Part shown: in pieces, positions 6,546 through 12,773 of the stretch
Position numbering within the stretch: the first letter of the stretch is position 1
How the letters are laid out: each line of letters starts with the position of its first letter
Origin: Acidimicrobiales bacterium
GTDB taxonomy: Bacteria > Actinomycetota > Acidimicrobiia > Acidimicrobiales > JABEUL01
Assembly: GCA_013044465.1 (NCBI GenBank)
Contig: JABEUL010000100.1
Coordinates: forward strand, 1 to 12,773
DNA length: 12,773 nucleotides
Direction: 5' to 3'
Made by a program: the position numbers and the translations under genes
Notes under the pieces: generated by a model
The model's database searches: none
What the model saw: only the letters and a program-made list of their open reading frames with translations
Told to the model about the DNA's origin: nothing

Positions 6546-7892
6546 ATGTATAAGCAAATGACCTTGTCAAGTTCGCACAAAGAGAGTTTTCAAAATCCCT
6601 TAAGGGAAAGTTTTGTCGACTTCTCCATGAAAACTCCCAGCAAGAAAATTATTGCTTTATCTGTTATCCTGGCATTTATTCTCGTCGTGATCATCCGAAA
6701 TACTGGTGCATACGGCGTTACTTATAATCGAGACTTTCCACAGACTACAAATCCAGCAGTAGCCATTGCACAAGGCAAGCTGTCATGCGCCTATGACGGC
6801 TCGATCATAAATGATGCAAATCCCCTGTACCCACTTATCTTAGCTTTGTCTCTCAGGACGTTTACTTCTTCCCAAGACATTTCACAGTTATTTGAAGTTG
6901 ACTCCACAGTATGTGCCAATCCCAATCCCCAAATCAGCCTTTCTGACAACTTGGCGAGCCATATTGTCTCTGATACAGCATTCGTTACTTGGTTGGTGGT
7001 TGCATTTGGACTTATATACGTGTTGCAAAAAAGTGCTCGAAAAAATACTTGGTTTCTGATTTATGCTCTTTTTGGGCTATCGTTAATGCCTTTTTTTGCC
7101 GCATCGATCTCCATATTTTTCCACCCTGAAGATGTCTTGGCTATTGGTCTCGTTTTGATTTCAACTGGGGCAATGCTTAGGGAGAAGTGGATACTATCTG
7201 GCATATTTGCAGGACTAGCATTAGATAGCAAACTTATTGCCGTTCCCTTTCTTCTAGTCTTATTTGTCCTCATTCCAGGCAAGGCCAGAATAAAGTTTAC
7301 ATTAGCCGCAGTATTTATCTCAGCGCTTATTCTCTCTCCGTTTCTGATCACCCTTCCAAGTTCTATCAAGATCTTTGCTGGTCACGATGCATTAACCTTC
7401 CTTATTAATGCACCTTCTATCATGTCGTATTTGAAAGGAATCTTTGGTTCTCACGCAGCTCTTGCTTCAAGGGGTCTTCCAGTCATATTTGCCGGAGTGT
7501 TCGCAATTGTTTTCAAAATGAAATTGCCCAATGTCTTTAAAAACACTGAAGCAGTCGTAATTCTACTTTGCGCGAGTGCGATTTGGCGAGTATTTTTCGA
7601 AGTTGAAGTATTTGCCTATTACTTGATGCCTATCTCGATCACTTTTTTTCTTATCGTGCTTATTTGCAACAGAGGATACATGCTTTATCTGTTCTGGTCA
7701 TTTGTGACGGCACTTATATACAACGCTACAAATGGCGCATGGGGAGAGCAGTTTATGACTAAATTTTTCCTCTTAGCCCAGTTAATTGCAATAATGCCAC
7801 CATTGTTATTTATCATTACACTGGCTGTTTCTAATTGGAAAACTTGGAAAGCATCTATTGAAATAGATAATCGACAATTACAGGTAACCTAG
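6546..7892 (+). CDS. Polytopic membrane protein, possible GT-C type glycosyltransferase
   Basis: The gene is not firmly recognised. The 448-residue product has a first membrane helix near 34-51, a long outer loop (about 52-92) and some nine to eleven further helices to residue 428. The stretch FFHPEDVLAIGLVL (191-204), a charged segment REK, and then GIFAGLALDSKLIAVPFLL (219-237) resembles the helix-turn pattern of GT87/DUF2029-like GT-C enzymes, which move sugars from polyprenyl-phosphate donors outside the membrane. D63 in the first loop (YNRDFP) could be the catalytic acid. C81 and C123 may form an outer disulfide. The start is unsure: none of the ATGs at 6546, 6558 or 6627 has a clear ribosome-binding site, and the last gives a shorter tail before the first helix. 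It lies 41 bp after ctaA and ends 5 bp from the convergent minus-strand gene. Confidence 0.6.
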   Translation: MYKQMTLSSSHKESFQNPLRESFVDFSMKTPSKKIIALSVILAFILVVIIRNTGAYGVTYNRDFPQTTNPAVAIAQGKLSCAYDGSIINDANPLYPLILALSLRTFTSSQDISQLFEVDSTVCANPNPQISLSDNLASHIVSDTAFVTWLVVAFGLIYVLQKSARKNTWFLIYALFGLSLMPFFAASISIFFHPEDVLAIGLVLISTGAMLREKWILSGIFAGLALDSKLIAVPFLLVLFVLIPGKARIKFTLAAVFISALILSPFLITLPSSIKIFAGHDALTFLINAPSIMSYLKGIFGSHAALASRGLPVIFAGVFAIVFKMKLPNVFKNTEAVVILLCASAIWRVFFEVEVFAYYLMPISITFFLIVLICNRGYMLYLFWSFVTALIYNATNGAWGEQFMTKFFLLAQLIAIMPPLLFIITLAVSNWKTWKASIEIDNRQLQVT

Positions 7893-7897
7893 TTTCT

Positions 7898-9154
7898 CTA
7901 AAGCGTCATACAGCACTTTTTATAGAGTTTTTGACTTCCGCAAGGACATGGATCATTGCGGCCAATTTTATTTTCGCCAGTCTTGAGTATCTCGGATATT
8001 TTGATCTCTTCCATAATATATTTAAGACTTCCTCTAGTCCTTGCTAATTCGACCATGCGTTTTAGATATGGTGCAGCGTGATCAAAGTAGGCAAAATATC
8101 CCTCGCAAAGAATGTTTTGTGCAGAGTTATCTGAGTTTTTAATCCGATGCTTTGGGCAACCTCCATTGCATGCAAATAGGTACTTACAGCCCTGGCATTG
8201 GGTGGATAAGTTTACGGCCTTGTCCTTGCCAAAGTCCACTTGAAAATCACTCATAAGCATTTCCCTGATAGGAATGGCATCAATATTGCCTAAATGATAC
8301 TCAGGCTCTACATAATGATCGCAGCTAAAAACACTTCCTTCGTGCTCGACAACTAGTGCATTCCCACATGTAGGTGAGTGGATGCAGAGGCTGTTCCCAT
8401 TTCCCGAAAATGCCAGAAGTGACTCAACAAATGTCTGAATTTCAATCTTTTCCAAGTCGCGGCGGACCCATCTGTCAAAAATCTTGTTTAGAAATGCACC
8501 ATAGGAAGGGCCTTGAACACTAATTGGATCTACGGAATTATCATCGCGTATGATAACAACTGGAAGGAACTGGAGCCACCTAACCTTTTGGTCTAAGAAG
8601 TACTCATATATCTCGATGGGATGGCCAGTGCTATTTGATGTCAGTGTGCATAAAATGTCGGGGTCTATCCCCTCTTCCCTCAGATGGTTTAGTCCCCCAA
8701 TGACCCTTCTATGAGTTGATCTTCCCGCTTTATCTACTCTTATCTGGTCGTGGAGCCGAAAATTTCCGTCTATACTCAGCCCTACTTCGAATTTCTCGGA
8801 GGCTAGAAACTTTGCCCACTCTTTATTCAAGAGCGTTCCGTTAGTCTGTAGGGAATTAATAACCTTCCAATCATTCGGCACAAGTTTATGTTGCAATCGT
8901 ACAACCTCTTCATAAAAGGGTATTCCCATCAACGTCGGCTCCCCCCCATGCCAGACAAAATGGAGAGTTGTCCCCATATTGGATTCAACCATGTTCTTTA
9001 TTAAGTTCTCTAGTACTGAATCTGTCATCTTAAAGTGTTTTCGATTAGGAAACAGACTTTTTTTATCCAAGTAATAGCAGTAGCGGCACTTTAAGTTACA
9101 GGTCGAACCAATTGGCTTGGCCATGACAAGTAGGGAGCCATTCGAATCCGTCAT
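7898..9154 (-). CDS. Radical SAM/SPASM enzyme, anaerobic sulfatase-maturase type, with SEC-C tail
   Basis: Enzymes of this type oxidise a Cys or Ser of type I sulfatases to formylglycine. The radical SAM site is C19, C23, C26 (CNLKCRYC), followed by GGEP (70-73), QTNG (103-106) and GLSIDG (125-130). The SPASM part has C257, C263, C278-D279, C320, C323, C329, C333 and C350. Their spacing matches the known anaerobic sulfatase maturases, including the Asp after Cys used as active-site base. From residue 398 a SEC-C zinc motif follows (GRNDPCPCG, C403, C405, C414, C415), like the SecA tail, which may bring the enzyme to ribosomes or unfolded exported proteins. The start ATG has GAGATGAG a few bases upstream. 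It is last in the minus-strand cassette and no sulfatase is present, so the substrate may be distant or a non-sulfatase peptide. The family call is firm; the substrate is unknown. Confidence 0.87.
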   Translation of the reverse strand: MTDSNGSLLVMAKPIGSTCNLKCRYCYYLDKKSLFPNRKHFKMTDSVLENLIKNMVESNMGTTLHFVWHGGEPTLMGIPFYEEVVRLQHKLVPNDWKVINSLQTNGTLLNKEWAKFLASEKFEVGLSIDGNFRLHDQIRVDKAGRSTHRRVIGGLNHLREEGIDPDILCTLTSNSTGHPIEIYEYFLDQKVRWLQFLPVVIIRDDNSVDPISVQGPSYGAFLNKIFDRWVRRDLEKIEIQTFVESLLAFSGNGNSLCIHSPTCGNALVVEHEGSVFSCDHYVEPEYHLGNIDAIPIREMLMSDFQVDFGKDKAVNLSTQCQGCKYLFACNGGCPKHRIKNSDNSAQNILCEGYFAYFDHAAPYLKRMVELARTRGSLKYIMEEIKISEILKTGENKIGRNDPCPCGSQKLYKKCCMTL

Positions 9155-9172
9155 ATTTTACTCATCTCTTTA

Positions 9173-9262
9173 TCAGAAATGTGCCAATAAGCACAATGTG
9201 AGTCTATTATCTAGTTGGCACGGGTATATATCACTACCTTCTCGCAAACTAGAGAGTTCCAT
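9173..9262 (-). CDS. Possible 29-residue micro-ORF between pseudo-synthetase and radical SAM gene
   Basis: An ATG at 9262 lies five bases after the stop codon of the upstream gene and reads 29 codons to TGA at 9173, 18 bp before the radical SAM start. The peptide begins MELSSLREGSD and includes YPCQLDNR and a hydrophobic end LCLLAHF. It has two Cys and no sulfatase CxPxR motif. There is no Shine-Dalgarno sequence, so it could be made only by reinitiation after the upstream gene. Its position directly before a SPASM enzyme is where a precursor peptide could sit, but a frame of this size arises often by chance. Confidence 0.2.
   Translation of the reverse strand: MELSSLREGSDIYPCQLDNRLTLCLLAHF
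9181..9221. repeat. Inverted repeat in the gap before the radical SAM gene
   Basis: GTGCCAA (9181-9187) and TTGGCAC (9215-9221) form perfect 7-bp arms 27 bp apart. The arm at 9181 can instead pair locally as GTGC with GCAC (9191-9194). The 113-bp gap between the stop at 9268 and the start at 9154 is the largest in the minus-strand cassette, and TATATA (9225-9230) lies beside the repeat, so an internal promoter, a leader structure or an operator are all possible. There is no T-run to make it an intrinsic terminator. Confidence 0.35.
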
Positions 9263-9267
9263 GCTAA

Positions 9268-10473
9268 TCAATCGTCAAGAACATAAAGCATGCCGTTTGG
9301 ATCTGATGCCGCAAGTACTCCGGTTAAATATCGCTTTCCACTTAGGCGGTCTACAGCTTCGCCTTCAAGAGATGGCGCCAAAGACGGAGCCCATGCTGAG
9401 ATCATTGCTTCATCTATAAGTTCCCAAAGAGTAGTGATCGGCTCACCGTTGTCTGGATCAGCTGGAGTTACGTGCATATTGGGAAGTGCTATGCCCGCGG
9501 CCTCATCTAAGTACCAGCTGGGGTGGGCGCCAAGCATCGCAAACGTGACCGGGCTTCCCAGGAGAGTTAAAGCTGAGCCAACTGAATTGTCAATATCACG
9601 CCTTGCATCTGAGCTGAATACCCCGTTAATGCCAACAATGGCAGACTGACCGGTGGTGTAGTTGCTTTTCTTTTTCCGTCCACCACTCACCCAAGTATCT
9701 AGTGCGTCTTCTATTGAGCTAAATAGCCATCTAGGCGAAATCATCTCCCCCAGTTCTTTCCCTGCCTGTCCACTTGGCGTGAAATAGCAAGTACTACCAT
9801 TTAAAAGTGCAGTTATCATGCCAACTAATCCTTGCCAACTACAAGGAGAGTATGTAATTGCCCAAGTCGACTCTTGTTCGCTTGAATAAAAAGCCTGCAT
9901 TGAGATAGCACCAGCCAAAACCGAACGGTGACTGTGCCACGCAACTCCTTTATCAAATGGCAATCCGATAACCGCATCGTTAAGATTTCGAGAAATTGCT
10001 AGTTTAGCCTGGTCTTGACCTATTGGATCCTTTAAGGAATTTACGTTAGTGGCGTTAATTCCCAAATTCGAAAGAATCTCCGCACCAATTTCATCGCAAA
10101 CAAATTTAAGATCTCTGTCATTTGAAAATGATTTGATATCTCCCTCACTGGGGATCAAGAGAACTTTTAGAGACGAAGCAATTGCCCCTAAGGTTAAAAC
10201 TGCACCATCAAGAGTTGGGCCAGCAACAACAGCCAGCAATTGGTCAGATGAAGAGGCAAGAATATTTAGATTCCCTGCGATAGCTTCTATTTGTTCAGCG
10301 AGCTCACGAGCACTTAATACTTTGGAGATACTTCCTAACAAGGATATTTCAGGTGAGTGCTTTAGCCATCTCTCGACAACAGCCTCTTCGACAAAGTAAG
10401 GTGGAGTCCCTAGAACTCTAGGGACTCCGTCAGGCCAGTACCAACTTGGAGTAGTAGCAATAGTTTTAGGCAT
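9268..10473 (-). CDS. Degenerate AMP-binding (ANL superfamily) protein, truncated at the hinge
   Basis: The fold resembles the large domain of acyl-CoA synthetases. LSARELAEQIEAIAGNL (53-69) matches the early helix, AVVAGPTLDGAVLTLGAIAS (81-100) the next Rossmann-like unit, KGVAWHSHRSVLAG (175-188) the region just after the ATP loop, and YSPCSWQGLVGMITALLNG (208-226) the segment after it. The end, YLTGVLAASDPNGMLYVLDD (382-401), matches the TGD-to-hinge region. The catalytic parts are altered: the TSGTTGxPKG phosphate loop is reduced to GLPFDKG (170-176), no YGxTE motif is seen, and TGD has become TGV. Translation stops exactly at the hinge, so the small C-terminal domain with the catalytic lysine is missing. 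The frame is otherwise clean over 401 codons, which argues for a maintained non-catalytic protein rather than decay. The ATG overlaps the stop of the upstream membrane gene (TAATG) and has a strong AGGAGG. Function is unknown. Confidence 0.65.
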   Translation of the reverse strand: MPKTIATTPSWYWPDGVPRVLGTPPYFVEEAVVERWLKHSPEISLLGSISKVLSARELAEQIEAIAGNLNILASSSDQLLAVVAGPTLDGAVLTLGAIASSLKVLLIPSEGDIKSFSNDRDLKFVCDEIGAEILSNLGINATNVNSLKDPIGQDQAKLAISRNLNDAVIGLPFDKGVAWHSHRSVLAGAISMQAFYSSEQESTWAITYSPCSWQGLVGMITALLNGSTCYFTPSGQAGKELGEMISPRWLFSSIEDALDTWVSGGRKKKSNYTTGQSAIVGINGVFSSDARRDIDNSVGSALTLLGSPVTFAMLGAHPSWYLDEAAGIALPNMHVTPADPDNGEPITTLWELIDEAMISAWAPSLAPSLEGEAVDRLSGKRYLTGVLAASDPNGMLYVLDD

Positions 10474-11003
10474 TAGTGGCCTCCTGGAATAACTGTCGCA
10501 CTTGACAGCGCCATAATAAGAGTTGCAACAAGGGCGGTTGCCAACTCAGCTTTTAGTACTTTATTCATTCTTGAAATTGACTTGAGCCTCATCTCTTTCA
10601 TTTTTTCCCGTCCGGCTTCTCCTTGGTTGGTCTCTGCTCTCACATGAGAACTTGGATGAAGAAAAACTCCCATAAACAAAACGAACCCTACCAAGGCCAA
10701 CCATACTGCGGCGCCAATTATTCCTCTTAAAAGTCCCGAAACCCCTACCTCAAATACCCCATTACTGCCGATCAATACTCCGTGGTGATCAATCAGACCA
10801 AGGATCGCCCAAGAAACTGCCACCAAACCAAGTGAGACAAGTGCCAAGTATTTGTAGATGCGCCCCATCTTCAAACACAAAATGCCCGTTTGTCCAGGTG
10901 GCAACCCCTTTTGAAGTGGTCTCCAAACCCATGCCATCACCAAAGCGCCACCAAGATAGACCGACCAGCCGAGTCCAAAAACAAACAACAGGAAGACTTT
11001 CAC
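10473..11003 (-). CDS. Four-helix membrane protein B, paralogue of the upstream gene
   Basis: I choose the GTG at 11003, giving 176 residues, because it overlaps the TAG of the preceding gene (TAGTG), the hydrophobic N-terminus begins there, and the length then matches the 177-residue neighbour. The frame is open further upstream with an ATG at 11096, but those extra residues are polar, unlike a membrane N-terminus, and lie wholly inside the neighbour. Helices are at about 3-25, 50-72, 88-115 and 150-172. SVYLGGALVMAWVWRPLQKGLPP (14-36 in part: VYLGG, RPLQK, LPP) mirrors the same region of the upstream protein. The layout resembles CopD/DUF4149-like proteins. Histidines at 73, 74, 116 and 120 lie at helix ends. 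It likely forms a heteromer with its paralogue. Function is unknown. Confidence 0.75.
   Translation of the reverse strand: MKVFLLFVFGLGWSVYLGGALVMAWVWRPLQKGLPPGQTGILCLKMGRIYKYLALVSLGLVAVSWAILGLIDHHGVLIGSNGVFEVGVSGLLRGIIGAAVWLALVGFVLFMGVFLHPSSHVRAETNQGEAGREKMKEMRLKSISRMNKVLKAELATALVATLIMALSSATVIPGGH
10480..10485 (-). promoter_or_regulatory. Strong Shine-Dalgarno site of the degenerate AMP-binding gene
   Basis: AGGAGG on the minus strand stands 6 nt before the ATG at 10473 and lies inside the end of the membrane-protein B gene. With the TAATG overlap it fixes the start of the ANL-like protein and indicates that this altered protein is still efficiently translated. Confidence 0.8.
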
Positions 11004-11536
11004 TAAATCAGTCCGTTCCCATATGCCATGGACGCACCTAAAAGCACTATGAATACGGCTACTCCCAGATCTATCCGGGTAATAATACTTACCCATCTAG
11101 CAGCTTTCCCTGCTCTCTCTAAGTTAGCTGAAACGTTTGATCCGCCACCTTTTCCGCTTGCTTTTTGGTTCAATCTTGGCCGCAAAACAAAAGTTATAAT
11201 TACGCCATTAATTACTAAGACGCACCAGAGAAATATCATTCCAAATAGAGTTCTGCCATATGTTGTGGTGAAAAACTTGTCTCCGCTTACTTGGCTTTGA
11301 TTTGACGTAGAAAACAACAAAAGCATTCCACTAATTGGAAATAGAGCAAGTGAGCCCCATACCAAAGTCAAAAATCTATCAGCAGATTTCTGCCCCATTA
11401 CCTGGGCTTGGGCCGGGGGAATAAATTTTTGCGCGGGACCAAGTACGAACTCCATTGCCACCGAGCCGCCCAAATAGACAGCTACTGCCAAAAGATGTAA
11501 ATATGATGCCAATACACTAACCCAAGTGGAAGTCAT
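11003..11536 (-). CDS. Four-helix membrane protein A (CopD/DUF4149-like)
   Basis: The 177-residue product has helices at about 8-30, 56-76, 97-118 and 148-172. Its first unit, SYLHLLAVAVYLGG (11-24), then FVLGPAQKFIPP (30-41), resembles CopD-like and DUF4149-like proteins, in which a His in the first helix and the GG pair are common. H14 could bind heme or metal, but no other ligand is clear. The cytoplasmic or outer loop at 122-146 is rich in Gly, Ser, Asn and charged residues. The start is set by GGAGG 6 nt upstream. The gene follows the nitroreductase-like gene by 14 bp and overlaps protein B by one base. The shared VYLGG, P-Q-K and PP positions show that A and B arose by duplication and have diverged strongly. 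Function is unknown. Confidence 0.8.
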   Translation of the reverse strand: MTSTWVSVLASYLHLLAVAVYLGGSVAMEFVLGPAQKFIPPAQAQVMGQKSADRFLTLVWGSLALFPISGMLLLFSTSNQSQVSGDKFFTTTYGRTLFGMIFLWCVLVINGVIITFVLRPRLNQKASGKGGGSNVSANLERAGKAARWVSIITRIDLGVAVFIVLLGASMAYGNGLI

Positions 11537-11542
11537 TTATAT

Positions 11543-11547
11543 CCTCC
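11543..11547 (-). promoter_or_regulatory. Shine-Dalgarno site of membrane protein A
   Basis: GGAGG within AAAAAGGAGGATATAA lies 6 nt before the ATG at 11536 and fills the 14-bp gap after the stop of the nitroreductase-like gene. It confirms the start and leaves no room for a separate promoter, so the two genes share a transcript. Confidence 0.8.
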
Positions 11548-11550
11548 TTT

Positions 11551-12773
11551 TTATTGATTATTGTTATTTTGTGCTGGGTCATTATGTCCTGGATGCCAAA
11601 GTGGAAAATGATTTAAAATACTATCTGTCAATGCATAAGGCTCACCGCTTATTCCTTGATAGCGACGGTAGAAATTGGGGTCTACATGGTGCACTTGGAC
11701 TGAGAGTTTTGCCCTCATCGGAGAGATGTAGGCAGGAGCACAACCGTATTTTTTGACGATGTAATCAACAGTTGCAATAGCGGCCTCGACCGCCCAGTCC
11801 GCCACGTAACTTCTTGGATTTTGCTTTATGGACTCCATGGTTTCAGCCTCGTAGGGCCCTCGCAAGCCATTTTTCCAAGGTCCACTTGCTGAGAATGGAG
11901 TGGCACTGTTGTTGCGCAGATCAGCTACATACCTCACGGCTGCCTCTGCATCTTTAAATCTAGGAGTTGGCACGGCAACAGCTTCTTTGACCCCTTTTAA
12001 ACCAATACAAGTAGTAGTAGTCGATGGATTGAGGGTTCCTTCTCGACTAATGAAATTGAACCCAAGCCCTTTAGCAACTTCTGGATATGCGCCGAGAACT
12101 AAATCGTCAGCATAACTACCTGTCATCCATGCACCTATTCCGAGTGCTTCACTGGCAAGCCGAATATTTTGAACAATTGCTCCAGCCTGGCCTGCGTGAA
12201 GCATTAATGCCAACTCATCAAATGCCGGAATTGGAAACCCAACTTCCAAAAATCCCGGTCTGATCCAGTCTGCACATCCTGCAGGTTCATTTGTGTCTGG
12301 ATCCATTAGGTAAAAACCGGACCATTCATACGAACTAAGAAGCTGGTTAAACCACTCCAAACCAACATCTCCCACAGGAAGCAACCATGTGCTTCCTGGC
12401 CGATTCAAGTTATATTGGCCAGGTCCGGTTGCGTTAACTATTTTTGTCCCTTCTGGGGAAGATGGCCAAGAGACGTCGGGGCGTTTATCTGAAATCTTGA
12501 TTAGGCTTTCTCGGTACCACTTGATTATTTTCCCATAATCATCTGCATCTTTAATCTCAACCAGAGAGAGCCTCTCAGTCGATGGCTTGTAAATAGATAC
12601 CCCATTATCATTTATTACAAATAAATCCACACTCAAATCATTTGAAGATGAAGGCACAGTTCTCCCGGCCCAAGAAAGAAGTCCAGATAGCCAACGGATA
12701 GAGGAGTCTTCATGAAATTTGGAAAAAAAGAAAAAGAAGTTGAAGCCACAAGTCCTGTGCAAACAAGGGACGA
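11551..12773 (-). CDS. Nitroreductase-fold (SagB-like) protein with C-terminal extension, 5' end outside window
   Basis: The frame stays open to the right edge, so the gene is probably cut there; a TTG at 12762 is the only start-like codon near the edge and has no support. Numbering from that TTG, FHEDSSIRWLSGLLSWAGRT then VPSSSNDLSVDLFV (36-49) and GVSIYKP (54-60) resemble SagB-type dehydrogenases, where a PSxG..P..L segment contacts FMN. GQAGAIVQNIRLASEALGIGAW (from 191) is the long helix typical of nitroreductases. Residues 264-403 form an extension I cannot assign; it includes RGPYEAETM (301-309), KKYGCAPAY (337-345) and HHVDPNFYRRY (358-368), and ends in an Asn-rich tail. The FMN-binding Arg motif expected near the N-terminus is not visible and may lie outside. 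A run of seven T on the minus strand (12723-12729) codes for part of a Phe stretch, where an indel in the assembly would shift the frame. It leads the minus-strand cassette as far as can be seen. Confidence 0.65.
   Translation of the reverse strand, partial: VPCLHRTCGFNFFFFFSKFHEDSSIRWLSGLLSWAGRTVPSSSNDLSVDLFVINDNGVSIYKPSTERLSLVEIKDADDYGKIIKWYRESLIKISDKRPDVSWPSSPEGTKIVNATGPGQYNLNRPGSTWLLPVGDVGLEWFNQLLSSYEWSGFYLMDPDTNEPAGCADWIRPGFLEVGFPIPAFDELALMLHAGQAGAIVQNIRLASEALGIGAWMTGSYADDLVLGAYPEVAKGLGFNFISREGTLNPSTTTTCIGLKGVKEAVAVPTPRFKDAEAAVRYVADLRNNSATPFSASGPWKNGLRGPYEAETMESIKQNPRSYVADWAVEAAIATVDYIVKKYGCAPAYISPMRAKLSVQVHHVDPNFYRRYQGISGEPYALTDSILNHFPLWHPGHNDPAQNNNNQ

Noticed and set aside
9290..9649. 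Plus-strand open frame of 119 codons
   Set aside because: It is antisense to the ANL-like gene, has no ribosome-binding site and a low-complexity Ser/Ala-rich composition typical of a shadow frame.
11004..11096. Long N-terminal extension of membrane protein B from an ATG at 11096
   Set aside because: It overlaps protein A by 94 bases, is polar and unlike a membrane N-terminus, and the GTG at 11003 gives a TAGTG overlap and the same length as the paralogue.

Overview
The window reads as bacterial chromosome with moderate to low GC, short intergenic gaps, ATGA/TAATG/TAGTG stop-start overlaps and use of GTG and TTG starts. The molybdenum-cofactor and heme A genes point to an organism with an aa3-type oxidase and bis-MGD molybdoenzymes. 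A low-GC actinobacterium of aquatic type is my tentative guess from the look of the proteins; no search supports it. There are no tRNA or rRNA genes, insertion sequences, CRISPR arrays or phage genes, and no stretch over 300 bases lacks a gene.

Left part (1-5508): a long-form nitronate monooxygenase family flavoprotein on the minus strand has a 24-bp palindrome, likely a TetR-type operator, directly on its ribosome-binding region. Divergent from it is a tight plus-strand molybdenum-cofactor operon, mobA-moaE-moeA-moaA-moaD. It covers cyclic pyranopterin formation (MoaA), both subunits of molybdopterin synthase (MoaD, MoaE), molybdenum insertion (MoeA) and GMP addition (MobA). MoaC, MogA/MoaB and the MoaD-activating enzyme are not in the window.

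Middle (5509-7892): ctaA (heme A synthase) is preceded by a perfect 9-bp hairpin. It is followed by a polytopic membrane protein that resembles GT-C type glycosyltransferases. That gene converges on the minus-strand cluster with only 5 bp between stop codons.

Right part (7898-12773, all minus strand, transcribed right to left): a compact cassette of a nitroreductase-fold protein with an unassigned C-terminal extension (5' end off the window), two tandem paralogous four-helix membrane proteins, an acyl-CoA-synthetase-like protein that has lost its ATP-binding motifs and its C-terminal domain, a possible 29-residue micro-ORF, and a radical SAM/SPASM enzyme of the anaerobic sulfatase-maturase type with a SEC-C zinc tail. 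The first four genes are translationally coupled or nearly so. I do not recognise this combination as a described system, and it is the most interesting part of the window.
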